Position numbers and translations under genes: made by a program. Of a stretch of 64,000 nt of DNA, positions 42,794-53,778 are shown in pieces (within the stretch, counting starts at the first letter, position 1; each line of letters opens with the position of its first letter). The notes under the pieces are model-generated. The model was not told the DNA's origin, searched no databases, and was given only the letters and a program-made list of their open reading frames with translations. Origin of the DNA: Gonocerus acuteangulatus (Eukaryota; Arthropoda; Insecta; Hemiptera; Coreidae); contig OX328131.1 in assembly GCA_946811695.1 (NCBI GenBank), positions 15,092,289 to 15,156,288 on the forward strand. Direction: 5' to 3'.

Positions 42794-45587
42794 ATGACTA
42801 ATATTCTTACAGCTTGTCATGTTAACGCCCAGTCCCTTTTCGCCCACTATACAGAGTTCTCCATCCACTTCCATGACACATCCTATCACCTTATTGCTAT
42901 TTCCGAATCCTGGCTCAAACCCTATATCCCTTCCTCTGCTGTCTCTCTTCCTAACCACGCCCTCCTCCGTCACGATAGAGAAGACCGTGTTGGTGGCGGG
43001 GTCGCTCTATACGTGCACGGTAGTCTCCGCTCCCGTATCCTTCACATTTCACCCTCTCTGGGCCATCCTCGCATAGAGTATCTTTTTGCAGAAGTATCCT
43101 CTTCATCCTCTCGTATCCTTGTGGTAGTAGTTTACCGTCCTCCCAACACGCCTTTCGAGCACGATTTCGAAGATCTTCTTCTAAAACTTATCCCTTCCTA
43201 TGATCACACCATCCTAGCCGAGGACCTAAATATCAACTTCCTGTCTAATTCCCCTGATAAGCGTTTCCTTGAATCCCTCACCTCCTCCCTAGGGCTATAC
43301 GTAGTCCCATTCTCACCTACTCACCACACCTCTACTTCTAATACCCTTCTCGACTACTTCCTTGTTGACTCTCCGAGTCACCTTCTATCCTTCTACCAGT
43401 ATCCGGTTCCATTCCTTTCAGCACATGATCTTATTTCCATATCCTATAACATCCAAATGCCCTCTTATACCCCTAAAACCATCTCCTATCGAAACCTCAA
43501 CTCTCTTACCTTTGAATCCCTTGAGCCTGACTTATCTGGAGTAGATTGGTCACTCATTCATTCCTATCCCTCCATTGATGCCAAAGTCGATTTTCTAACC
43601 TCGAACCTCCTTGCCATCCTTGATAAACATGCTCCTGTAAAGACAATCCTCGCTCGCCGTCCCCCTGCTCTGTGGCTCACTCCCGAAATTAAAGAAATGA
43701 TGAGAAGACGTAATGCTGCAAGACGACGATCAATCCGTACTGGACACCCAGAGAACCTGAAGACCTTCAAATCACTCCGTAACCTCACTCAATCCACCCT
43801 TCGCCGCGCTCGTTCCCAGTATTACCAGACCTCCCTCTCCTCAGCTTCCGACTCCCGCTCCCTCTGGAACACCCTTCGTAGCCTTTCCCTCGCAAAGACT
43901 AAACCCCACCATCCATGTTACACCCGACGAGCTGAATAACCATTTCAGTGCCGTCTCCTCCTCAACTACTCCTTCCACGCCCTTTGTTCCTTCTAATACC
44001 TTTAACTCTGATAATTTTTATTTCTTAGATATATCACCTTCAGAACTCCTCAAAGCTGTCATGAAATCACATTCTAAGCCCAAAGGTTCGGACAGTATAC
44101 CCGTGGAGCTTATTAAACTTTCCCTTCCTGTTATCCTACCCCACCTACTCCACATATACAATTATTCTTTGCAAAACTCCGTCTTTCCCACATCATGGAA
44201 GAAAGCAATTGTTCATCCCTTAAACAAAATTTCCAATCCAATTGTTCCCACCGACTTCCGTCCTATTTCTATCCTTTCCAATCTTTCTAAGCCACTTGAA
44301 CGCCTCGTACAATCCCAAATATCCGCCTTTCTACAACCCCGCTTAAACTCCCACCAATCTGGCTTTCGTCCAGGATACTCCACCCAATCCGCACTTCTAA
44401 AAATTACGCACGACCTCCAATCCGCTATTGATCTCAAAAGAATTTCCATCCTTATACTCCTAGATTTCAGTAAAGCGTTCGATACCATTGACCATGACAT
44501 ACTCCTTTCAAAACTCCAATCTTTTTCTTTCTCTAACAGTGCTCTGACCTGGTTTCAATCCTTCATTTCTAACCGCTCCCAATCAGTAGCCATTCCAAAC
44601 AAACCCCAATCCTCCTCCCTTACACTAGACCGAGGTGTCGCACAGGGATCCTCTCTATCCCCAACACTGTTTGCAGCCTACATAAATGATCTCCCATCCT
44701 CTATCCTATTTTGCAACTTCCACATGTATGCCGATGATTCCCAAATCTACCTTTCCTTCCCCCCCCCCTCTGAGCTATTAGAAGCAGCAAGAAAAATTCA
44801 GGAAGATTTGGACAGGATCACAGCTTGGGCCAAGACCAACAAATTATTGATGAATGCTGAAAAGTCCAAAGCGATAGTGATAGGCTCAGCTCCCCTCTTG
44901 AAATCTCTCCCTCCTATTCTCCCTTCCTTCACCATTGACTCCAGTCCTATTCAATATGTTTCCACTGCCAAGAACCTGGGCCTTGTTTTCGATCAAAACC
45001 TATCCTGGAAAAATCACTTATCCCTAATCACTCGTCGCTCCATAGCCACCCTTAAACTATTTAACCGTTCCCGTCACCTCCTCCCTACTTCTACACGTCA
45101 GCTTCTTGTATCTTCTCTAGTGTTCCCCCACTTCGACTATGGTTGCCTGGTGTATGGAGGGCTCACTGGGGAGCTTGAGGTTCGTCTTAAGCGATTAATG
45201 AACAGTTTTCTCAGATTTATCCTCGATACCCCCAGGGATGCCCATATTTCACACCGGTATTCCGAGTTGAAGTGGCTATTTCCATCAATTCGACGACAAT
45301 ATTTCCTAGGTTCCTTCCTTTACCAAACCATTTCTTCCAAATCTCCTTCCTATATTTACAACCTCCTGCAGTTTAAATCTGCTGTCCATTCCCGTGGTAC
45401 CCGCTCCCGTCCCTCCGATCTCTATCCTCCCACTCATAAAACAGCCTTCTTCGACCGTTCCTTCATCTCCCGAGCCTCCTCCTTCTGGAACTCTATCCCT
45501 CTATCCATTCGACACTCTCCTGCCTTACCTGTCTTTAAATCCCGCCTCTTTGCTTTTCTCCTATCCTCCCAGGAAGACGCTTCTTAA
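42794..45587 (+). pseudogene. LINE ORF2: endonuclease-reverse transcriptase, one frameshift
   Basis: From MTNILTACHVNAQSLFAHYT the AP-type endonuclease has the catalytic-site text ISESWL, VVYRPPN, LAEDLNINF (normally GDFN), DYFLV and SAHDLIS. A single frameshift near 43907 shifts the frame from the ORF ending at 43939 to the one read as IHVTPDELNNHFSAVSSST. The reverse transcriptase follows, with FRPISILSNLSKPLERLVQS, QSGFRPGYSTQSALLK, LLDFSKAFDTIDHDIL, GVAQGSSLSPTLFAAYIND and MYADDSQIYL. The tail runs to RLFAFLLSSQEDAS. Apart from the frameshift it is open for about 930 codons. Confidence 0.9.
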
Positions 45588-46009
45588 AATTTCACCACCA
45601 GGAAGACCTGATTACCTTTGTAAATTATATTGCTGTTTTTTTCTCGTGTTTATGCATTTTCCTAGTTTATATCTTTTTATAGCCCCCATTCCTTTAATAT
45701 TTATTAAACTTTTTAATATTTATTTGTTTATTTGAACTCTTTAATTTTATTCCCATCCCCCTCTGAACAATGTATCATCATTGCCCCATTCCAATGAATG
45801 TACATATTTACTTATATTTCATTTTATTATTTAAGGCTTCACATATTTGTATTAGTTGCTTTTTTTGTTTTGTTCTTTTATACCTTTGTTTTTCTTTATT
45901 CATATTTATATTTTTAGGTTAAATTTCTTTATTGTTTATTTAGTACTTATTTTTATTCTTATGGGACGAAGTCCCAGAATAAAGTTTTTTTTTTCATTCA
46001 TTCATTCAT

Positions 46010-46250
46010 TCGAAAATGTAAGCGTTCCGATTTTTTCGCGCAATTTTTGCTCCAGAAACCATGTTCCAGTAAACGGATTCAGCTGGTTAACGAACATGAC
46101 CTTTCAAACGAGAAGAAAGATTTTTGTACCAAATGTCATCAAAATCGGACCATTTTTAAGCCGATGAGGACTTTCTTAATAATTCAAACTCCCTTAAAAG
46201 TACTTAAACATTTGAATATCAAGAAAACCTTTCTTAGCGAGTGTTTAAAT
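46010..46250 (+). repeat. Family A-like element, right part
   Basis: Continues family A after the LINE: GTAAGCGTTCCGATTTTTT, GGTTAACGAACATGACC and CATCAAAATCGGACCATT. It stops before the TA tract and tail. Confidence 0.7.
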
Positions 46251-46254
46251 TGTC

Positions 46255-46410
46255 TATGGGTCATTCCATTTCAAATCACCCAATATTTGAATGAAATGTC
46301 ACCCATGATTTAAGATTTTCCTGAAACTTTGCACATTTGCTTGTACTTATGCCGTAAGAATACCTGTGAGGTTTTATTGTTCTACGATATATACTTTTTC
46401 TTTAATCCAA
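46255..46410 (+). repeat. Repeat F, first part (interrupted copy)
   Basis: Matches the reverse complement of 55745-55880 (GGTCATTCCAT, TTAGATTTTCCTGAAAC, TTTTATTGTTCTA). The rest of the repeat is at 47226-47309 and 52655-52905. Confidence 0.65.
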
Positions 46411-47225
46411 TTTGGAAAGATTAAAATAGAATCAGTCATTATTTTGGTTCCACCAGTCTTGAAAGGTATTGATTTACGCTCTTGCCTGTATGGGTCCGCC
46501 AACCCATAAGTCGGCCAGAAAGGCCTCCGCTCAGAGGCATTTGGAAAGCCTTGGGATCTCTCTCTTTGAATGCTACATTTCTAACAATAAATTGATCTTC
46601 TTATTTTACTTAATCTGTTTTATTGTCAAATACATTATCCGACTATAAGCAATTAAAAAAGTCCGAATCGCAGGAACTGCGTCATCTTAGCGCGGTTACG
46701 TACATCTCGAAGAAATGGAAAAGATTAGCATCACAAATCCCAGGGAACTGATAGTAGCCAACTTACACAGAAGCGGGTAATTCTTAATCCGTATAAGTCA
46801 ATACAATTATTATAAAAAGGTTCTGCAGAAAATTTTAATTAGGCGATGTCAATCGGAGAAATAAGTGCTTAAAACTTTAACGTAATTGATTTCGTTTATT
46901 CGAACAGTTCTTTTTGTCTGTTTTATTCCTTGTTATTTTTTAATTGCTTATAGTTGGATAATGTATTTGACAATAAAACTGGTCAAGTAAAATAACAAAA
47001 ACAATTTATTGTTAGAAATATAGAGTTCCAAGATTCCAAGGCCTTGTAACTAGCGGGACCGTTTCTAGTGTTAGCCGACCCTTCCAGGTATGGTCGTAAA
47101 TAAAGACCTTTCAAGACAGGTGGAACAAAAATAATAACTGCTTCTATTTGAATCTTTCCAAATTAGACTAGGGATAAGAACGGAACCGCGCTAAGATGCT
47201 GCAGTTCCTGCGAGTCGGACTTTTA
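46411..47225. mobile_element. Composite family A insertion
   Basis: Body of family A in plus orientation (46440-46650), then a family A 5' end in plus orientation (GTCCGAATCGCAGGAACTGC, 46655). This is followed by family A body and 5' end in minus orientation, finishing CGAGTCGGACTTTT at 47225. Two 5' ends therefore face outward from nested copies. Confidence 0.6.
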
Positions 47226-47620
47226 TTGTTCTAGGGTGTATACCGTTTTTTAATCGAATTTTGACGAACAACATTATTGTTGTTTCCGAAACTAAAACAA
47301 GGGTTTACATTTCAGTCTTGTGCCAGACACGGTCGAGAGCAGACGTCCTAAGAGCCTCTCTGTCCGACCCTAAAGTGTTGGGGTATACTAGTGTTGTAGG
47401 GTACAGTCCAGGTAGGGATCGGCTTCCCTTTGAGGTAGGTGCTTCACCTCTTCTAGCTCTAGGTGCAAGTCTTTGTCCTCTCCGGGTGGTCTGAGACGCT
47501 ATGGGAGTCCTGATCGATAAATCGGAAGTGCATATTTAGTGTTCACCTGTGTGCTTTAGTTCGCGGGGAGTGGTTCAGTGATAGGCTACTGATACAAGTG
47601 ACATCTTATTCATCAATACG

Positions 47621-48654
47621 ATGGCGGAAGTAAAAAATCTGATTGATAGTGCTCTTTCAAAGCTAATTGTTATCTCAAACTATCAGTTTCTAAAAGGCGA
47701 ACTAAAGGAGAAGGCTCGAGAAACAATCGAGGAACTGAATAAAGCAGTCAGCATGCTCTCATAATTAGCAAAGAAACGATGCAGGGAAAACCACCATCTC
47801 AAACTCATCACCAAGGAAATCAACCGCCTGACACTAGCTATTCACGGATAGTAAGCAAGAAAATCACGGCCTCTATATCAAGACCCACATACAAATACAT
47901 CGTAAAAACCGTTCCACAATCGAGTGTAAATGTTGAAAATGAGTTCAAAAGAGTCATAAAACCCAAGAACATGAAGGTTACAATTGATAAACTCGTACCC
48001 CTCAGAAATGGCTCTATAATGGTTCAAATCGACAACAAGGACGATGGCGAGAAAATAGAAGCAGAAATAAAGAAGGAAAGCCGGGAAATAACCATCGATA
48101 GAATCAGGAAGAAAAAACCACGAATCATTATTAAGGACATCGAAGAGGATTTCAATATTACCAACATTGTGGAAGAATTGATAGAACAGAATGAGGAAAT
48201 TCCACTCGACCGGGAGAATATCAAACCAATAATTATTCTCACGAACAGGAATAAAAAAATGAGACACGCAGTACTGGAAGTGAATGGAATGAACAGGAAA
48301 ACACTCTTAAATAATAGGATAAAGCTGGGCTATAAAATAGTGGCTATAGACAATTATTATTCAATTAGACGTTGCTTCAAATGTAACAAGTTTCATCATA
48401 AGCAATCAGAGTGTCGGAGTGAAACAGTGTGCCCATTGTGTAGTGAAAATCATGAAATGAAAATGTGTCAAAACAAAACTCGAAAATGTACCAACTGCAT
48501 CAGATTCAATCAACACGCCCCCAGTAGCAAGAAGAGGCCAACGCAACATGCAGCACTAGACAGGATGTGTCCTTCTTACCTCACAGAAATACAGAAACTT
48601 ATTGCAAATACTGACTACGACAATTCAAACAGTGAGTACAATCAAACAAACTAA
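47621..48654 (+). pseudogene. LINE ORF1 (CCHC gag-like), one apparent frameshift
   Basis: The first frame starts MAEVKNLIDSALSKLIVISN and runs 47 codons, predicted helical, to a stop at 47762. The next frame, from IISKETMQGKPPSQTHHQGN at about 47761, continues to 48654. One base is evidently gained or lost near 47756-47764. The body ends with the zinc knuckles CFKCNKFHHKQSEC and CPLCSENHEMKMC and the Cys motif CTNCIRFNQHAPSS. The protein would bind element RNA. The annotated long frame begins at 47779. Confidence 0.85.
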
Positions 48655-48676
48655 CAACTTTATCTCTCGTATCAAT

Positions 48677-51600
48677 ATGACAGACATTAACATACTTCAA
48701 TTAAATACACAACACTCTAAACAATGTACAGACTTACTACAGTATTATTTAATTAAGAAGAATATAGATTTACTTATTATTCAAGAACCATACACCAGGG
48801 ACAATAGGATCACAGGGTATAAAAAACGCTTTAAAATATTTCAAACATACATTACTGGGCGAGTTAGAGCTGGTATAATAATTACAAATCCAGACATCGA
48901 CGGCTGTTTGTTGACTCAATACTCAGATTTAGACTTTGCCGCTGTGGAAATTATCTATAAACACAACCTATTTATAATTATTTCTGCCTACTTCGATATC
49001 AGAAGAGATGTTGATCAAGATTTGGAAAAAATAGACAATATTTCCAAAAACTATCCAAATCATAAAATAGTAATAGGCATGGATAGCAATTGCAGGTCCA
49101 AAGTATGGTTTGATAGACTCACAAATGAACGCGGGAAGAAATTAGAGGGGTATTTATTAACTAGTAATTGGATATTAAATAATAAAGATTGTGGAATGCC
49201 TACTTTTGATGGATCTAGGGGCACAAGCAATATTGATATGACTTTAACAAATATATTAGCAGCTCGAGACAATTCCATTATAAATTGGCGAGTCTCGAAT
49301 GAAAATAATTTCTCTGACCATAATAATATCCTTTTCTCAATTAAAACCAACAGACAGCATTCATATTCAATTAAGGAAAACAAGGGATATAACTTAAAAA
49401 ACGCAGACTGGGAAAAGTATTCAATAAACCTAAGAAGTCAAATTCAGAAGGAATTTTTACCTTTAGAGGTAAATAATTTAGAGTCTGTGGACTTACAAAA
49501 CCGAATCACACCAACACTAAACACCTTACAAACAGACGACATAGGAAACAAATTACAAACAGCTATTATCAAAGCCTGTAACAGATCTTTTAGTAAAATA
49601 AATAACAATAAACGCCATAAATCAGAACAGCATAGAACAGTACCATGGTGGTCAAATGAACTGACGGAATTAAGAAAGAAGACGAATAAATTAAGAAAGA
49701 TATTCCAACGAACCACTCAAGATGATCACATTAGAGCTTGCAATAAAACTAAATATCTCGACTGCAAAAGGGAATATCAACGGGTAATGAAAAATTCAAA
49801 AAAAGAATCTTGGAAATCGTACTGCGAAAGTTCCAGTCCATGGAGTTGGCCATATAAATGGTCTGCAGACAAAACTAAATCACAAACTATCTACAAGACA
49901 ATAAAGACTAGTAACAATACTTATACATCAGGCTTAAAAACAACACTAGAAACATTATTACATGATTTAACTATTAATGACACTATCATCGGGGAAAATG
50001 AATACCAGAAACTTATGAGAGTTGAAATAAATACACCACCTGACACTCCTAATGATTATGATGTAAATGATAATGAAATCGTTAATATCATACATCAAAT
50101 GGATAACAAGAAAGCACCTGGTTTTGATCATATAAATGGAAAAATCTTACATGAAACCTTTGCCGTTATTCCAATTATTCTAATAAACGTCTTCAAAGTG
50201 CTATTCTCAAGACAAGAAATACCCCAAACTTGGAAGACGGGTCTGCTTGTAATGATCCCTAAACAAAACTCTGAATCATATCGGCCGCTTAGTATGCTAC
50301 CGATGTTAGGGAGGGTAATGGATAAGCTTGTAAAAGGCCGATTAACTCATTTCTTAATGAAAAATGAAATAATTAATAGCAATCAGTTTGCATTTAAACC
50401 CCAATCAGGCACAATTAAAGCTCTGCAGTTTTTAAAGAACGAGATCCAGGAAACATTTACTTCAAGATCAAATCTAGCTGTTATTAGCCTAGACATCAAA
50501 GGGGCCTTTGACAATGCTTGGGTACCAGCTATTCTCTATAATCTCAAAACATATAACTGCCCAAAAAACCTATACTTATTAGTTCATAACTATTTCCAAA
50601 ACAGACGTTTGACAACAAGAACTAATAATTGTGAAGCGAAGAGACTACTAAGCAGAGGTACCCCTCAAGGCTCAAGCCTATCCCCAATGCTATGGAACAT
50701 CCTAATCAACACCATCTTTGATATTAACTTACCCCTGAATACAAAATTAATAGCATATGCCGACGATATTCTTGTAATTATAAGAAACAAGGATTTTAAA
50801 CAAATTCAATGTGTGGCAAATTTAGCACTAAACAGGATAATAGACTGGGCAGATTTAAACAAATTAACTTTTAATGCAACAAAATCTAGCTACACGATAT
50901 TCTCTAAAAAACGAAATACTCCGAATATTAACATAAGACTGTACGGACAATCACTACAACATACAGATACATTAAAATATTTAGGTATAATGTTTGACAG
51001 GAAACTCTCCTGGAATAAACACATAGATACGGTGTACACCAAGAATCTGAAGTTAATCCAGCGACTTTCAATCGCAGCTCGAGTAACTTGGGGAATGAAA
51101 GCAGAATCGCTTAAAGTAGTTTATGAAGGTGGAATTATTCCTAAAATGCTATATGGTATATCGATTTGGAAAGATGGAACAACTAAATCTAAAAACCTCA
51201 AAAAACTTATCCGCCTGCAGCGCTTAATCGCTATCAAAATATGTAAGGGATTCAGAACTATTTCTGCCGATGCTGCTTGCGTATTGGCTGGACTATTACC
51301 AATAGATATTAAAATACAAAACAAAACGCTTATAGAAAATATTCGTCATCAAAACTTAGGATATACTCAGTTTGATAATTATGATATAGAAAGAGATAAC
51401 GAAAGCAAATCATGGATACATCCAAGTAAGCATTTTGACATTTCGGAAAATGTAAATTCCAAATTTAGCCGGGATAACTCTCTAGAGGTGTACACAGACG
51501 GCAGCAAAATAGATGATAAAGTTGGATGTGCGTGGGTATCATTCGGTACCAACCATAATCACGAGAAGGAGTATAAATTGGATAGTCGCTGCAGCAACAA

Positions 51601-52342
51601 CCAAGCAGAAAAATTCGCTTTGCTCAAAGCAACAGAATTCTTCTCCTCAACAGCAATCGAACAAGGGATCTCACTACACTTTTTCACTGATAACATGACA
51701 CTGATACATGGACTCAAAAATTACAATATTCACAATGTTTTAATTGAAAAAATCAGGAGAAACCTACTAAGACTAACCGAGAGGGGCATTCAATTCACTG
51801 TAGATTGGGTTAAAGGTCACTCAGGAAACGAAGGAAACGATAAGGCTGATCAATTAGCAAAATGTGCAGCTCAAAGTGAAGCATTGCCGATAAGCTATGC
51901 CAAATTACCACTAAGTTGGGTCCAGTCTCAAGTTAAAATAAATAACATCTCAACATGGAACAATAGGTGGAGAATAAGCACAAAATCCCCTAGTTGCCAT
52001 AAATTTATACCGGAAATAAATGCAAAAAATCACGACATTCTTAAAACTAGAAATTACAAACTTACTCAATTCCTGACAGAGCACGGACACACCAAAAACT
52101 ACTTAAAACGATTTAAAATAACCGATGACGATAAATGTACAATAGACGGACAGATACAAACTTTTACACATATACTCTATGATTGCAAGACTTACGACAG
52201 ACAAAGACTAAGACTCATGAAAAACATCATACTACAAGGAGGTAGCTGGCCTGAGTCGGAAAGAAAGTTGTTCGAAGATCATAAGGAGGAACTCATGAAC
52301 TTTGTTCTATCCATAAATTTTGATGAACTAATAAACATCTAG
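48677..52342 (+). CDS. LINE ORF2: endonuclease, reverse transcriptase, RNase H (intact)
   Basis: Uninterrupted 1221-codon frame from MTDINILQLNTQHSKQC. It would nick target DNA, copy the element RNA and remove the RNA strand. Endonuclease (residues about 1-225): IIQEPY, VIGMDSNCRSKVW, TSNIDMTL, SDHNNI. Reverse transcriptase (about 480-780): YRPLSMLPMLGRVMDKL, SLDIKGAFDNAW, GTPQGSSLSPMLW, IAYADDILV. RNase H (about 930-1075): VYTDGSKID, NNQAEKFALLKA, FFTDNMTLI, WVKGHSGNEGNDKAD, with all four acidic residues present. A C-terminal C-x(n)-THILYDC tail follows. An earlier Met at 48602 in the same frame overlaps ORF1; I prefer 48677, just after the ORF1 stop. I-superfamily membership follows from CCHC ORF1 plus RNase H. 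Confidence 0.92.
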   Translation: MTDINILQLNTQHSKQCTDLLQYYLIKKNIDLLIIQEPYTRDNRITGYKKRFKIFQTYITGRVRAGIIITNPDIDGCLLTQYSDLDFAAVEIIYKHNLFIIISAYFDIRRDVDQDLEKIDNISKNYPNHKIVIGMDSNCRSKVWFDRLTNERGKKLEGYLLTSNWILNNKDCGMPTFDGSRGTSNIDMTLTNILAARDNSIINWRVSNENNFSDHNNILFSIKTNRQHSYSIKENKGYNLKNADWEKYSINLRSQIQKEFLPLEVNNLESVDLQNRITPTLNTLQTDDIGNKLQTAIIKACNRSFSKINNNKRHKSEQHRTVPWWSNELTELRKKTNKLRKIFQRTTQDDHIRACNKTKYLDCKREYQRVMKNSKKESWKSYCESSSPWSWPYKWSADKTKSQTIYKTIKTSNNTYTSGLKTTLETLLHDLTINDTIIGENEYQKLMRVEINTPPDTPNDYDVNDNEIVNIIHQMDNKKAPGFDHINGKILHETFAVIPIILINVFKVLFSRQEIPQTWKTGLLVMIPKQNSESYRPLSMLPMLGRVMDKLVKGRLTHFLMKNEIINSNQFAFKPQSGTIKALQFLKNEIQETFTSRSNLAVISLDIKGAFDNAWVPAILYNLKTYNCPKNLYLLVHNYFQNRRLTTRTNNCEAKRLLSRGTPQGSSLSPMLWNILINTIFDINLPLNTKLIAYADDILVIIRNKDFKQIQCVANLALNRIIDWADLNKLTFNATKSSYTIFSKKRNTPNINIRLYGQSLQHTDTLKYLGIMFDRKLSWNKHIDTVYTKNLKLIQRLSIAARVTWGMKAESLKVVYEGGIIPKMLYGISIWKDGTTKSKNLKKLIRLQRLIAIKICKGFRTISADAACVLAGLLPIDIKIQNKTLIENIRHQNLGYTQFDNYDIERDNESKSWIHPSKHFDISENVNSKFSRDNSLEVYTDGSKIDDKVGCAWVSFGTNHNHEKEYKLDSRCSNNQAEKFALLKATEFFSSTAIEQGISLHFFTDNMTLIHGLKNYNIHNVLIEKIRRNLLRLTERGIQFTVDWVKGHSGNEGNDKADQLAKCAAQSEALPISYAKLPLSWVQSQVKINNISTWNNRWRISTKSPSCHKFIPEINAKNHDILKTRNYKLTQFLTEHGHTKNYLKRFKITDDDKCTIDGQIQTFTHILYDCKTYDRQRLRLMKNIILQGGSWPESERKLFEDHKEELMNFVLSINFDELINI

Positions 52343-52626
52343 AGAAACCAAGAACGAGAAGAAGCTGACTTCACTCATCACCATCAAACCAAATTATCTT
52401 CCTTATTTATCTTGTACTCTCACTGTTTATAAATTATCAATGATTATTTTATTCTTGTATAGTTCATATATTTAGGTTATTATGTATATGTATATATATT
52501 ATTAAATCAATATTATAACATTGTATACTCACTTTAAATATGTAAAGACATGCGTGCAGTATATCAAAAGATATGGGGCACGCTTTAACGAATAAACGGC
52601 TCTACCATAGGGTTACTATGGTTTAG

Positions 52627-52654
<28 letters not shown>

Positions 52655-52657
<3 letters not shown>

Positions 52658-52905
52658 TTTACAAAAACGCTTGTAACTTTTTTCTCCAAATTGCTGGGAG
52701 CCTGGCAAAGGTTTCAAATAAACCCTAAAGTTATGAGATTTTTTTTAGTATAAAAAAATTAATGGGGATTTTGTGGGGTCCATTTAAATAATGACATATT
52801 CAATAAAATTGTTTAAAATTTGATGCCAGTTGCAAACCGTTGGCATTTTTGAGCCCCTTGGTAGTGTTAAGATATAAAAACCATAGTCTATACAGTTCAG
52901 GTGGG
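52655..52905 (+). repeat. Repeat F, remainder after the LINE
   Basis: Continues repeat F (AAAACGCTTGTAACTTTTTT, AATTAATGGGGATTTTGTG) and pairs with the inverted copy 55440-55710. Confidence 0.7.
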
Positions 52906-53056
52906 ATAAAGAATTTATGTTTACAATTTCATCAGTCAGTTCAGTAGTTGACAATATTGCCTCCAAAGGAAGTAGTAAGAACATCATGCAGCAACTTCCT
53001 CTGCATGCTTGAAATTCAGAGTTAGCATTGGTCAAGGAGGGTCTTTACATTTCATG

Positions 53057-53064
<8 letters not shown>

Positions 53065-53098
<34 letters not shown>
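53065..53098. repeat. (TA)n microsatellite beside transposon end
   Basis: 17 TA repeats immediately before ACAGGGTGTCCC, consistent with TA-target insertion in a TA tract. Confidence 0.9.
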
Positions 53099-53102
<4 letters not shown>

Positions 53103-53264
53103 GGTGTCCCAAATAAGTCGGCTCAAGCTAATTTTGCGGCCAAACGGTTGATCTGAGAAACAAATGTCAGAAGGCAGGGATGGCCAAGAAATAGGGCCGT
53201 CCCTGCCAATCCAATGGCAAAACGGGGTATTCATAAGGAATGTTCTCTTCAGTGATGAAGCCAT

Positions 53265-53571
53265 ATTTGTAAGTGATGAATGTCCTGTAAGCATTCCCTG
53301 ATACGGGACCTTCCGAAAAATATGGGCCAATAATTTTATTGCCTAGAATCACGCACCAGACGTTTACCGACCACCGATACTGGTGGTCCAGCTGCCTTAT
53401 CCAGTGAGGGTTATTCATGGACCAATAATGTGAGTTATGCCTGTTCACGAACCCATCACTTACAAATATGGCTTCATCACTGAAGAGAACATTCCTTATG
53501 AATACCCCGTTTTGCCATTGGATTGGCAGGGATGGCCCTATTTCTTGGCCACCTTGATTACCTGAGCTCAC
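53265..53571 (-). pseudogene. Transposase catalytic segment, inverted
   Basis: Minus-strand text NVLFSDEAIFVSDGFVNRHN, HYWSMNNPHWIRQLDHQYRW and SVNVWCVILGNKIIGPYFSE is the core of a DDE transposase common in arthropods (FSDEA, VNVWCGIL and IIGPYFFEG blocks). The C-terminus of the same protein is on the plus strand at 53510-53778, so one piece was inverted. The tail of this ORF below 53265 is antisense of the duplicated segment and not real protein. Confidence 0.8.
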
Positions 53572-53778
53572 TCCGCTGGTCTTCTTCCTGTGGGGTACAC
53601 TTAAAAATATGGTCTACTCTAATCCGCCTAGTACACAAGCCAAATGCAAGGAAGGATTGCTGAAGCCTCCAGAGCTATATTGAAGGAACAAGTATTGAGA
53701 GCAGTTGGCAGCATACTCTCCAGGCTTCAAAGGGGTCTGGATGTTGAAGGTAGCATCTTCGAAGACACTATTCATTTT
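53510..53778 (+). pseudogene. Transposase C-terminal segment
   Basis: Plus-strand text WIGRDGPISWPP, stop, LPELTPLVFFLWGTLKNMVY, SNPPSTQ, then after a frameshift RIAEASRAILKEQVLRAVGS and ILSRLQRGLDVEGSIFED. It includes the SPDLTPLDFFLWG-type motif that precedes and contains the third catalytic acid region. Confidence 0.78.

Larger units (their letters stand above)
42060..46009 (+). mobile_element. CR1/L2-like LINE, 5'-truncated, with target-site duplication
   Basis: Flanked by a perfect TCGAAAATG (42051-42059 and 46010-46018). It contains the end of ORF1, then ORF2 with endonuclease and reverse transcriptase, an AATAAAG signal near 45979 and a 3' (TTCA)n tail. There is no RNase H domain, as expected for the CR1/L2 group. 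It interrupts a family A element. Confidence 0.9.
47310..52654 (+). mobile_element. Full-length I-superfamily LINE
   Basis: Bounded by the 9-bp duplication GGGTTTACA (47301-47309 and 52655-52663), with a poly(A) tail at 52627-52654. It has a 5' UTR of about 310 bp, ORF1 with zinc knuckles, ORF2 with endonuclease, reverse transcriptase and RNase H, and a 285-bp 3' UTR. The exact duplication, long pure A tail and open ORF2 indicate a young insertion. It sits in repeat F. Confidence 0.92.

Noticed and set aside
47261..47494. ORF at the 5' end of the I-type LINE as a gene
   Set aside because: It spans the target duplication and the LINE 5' UTR, so it is a chance frame across an insertion junction.
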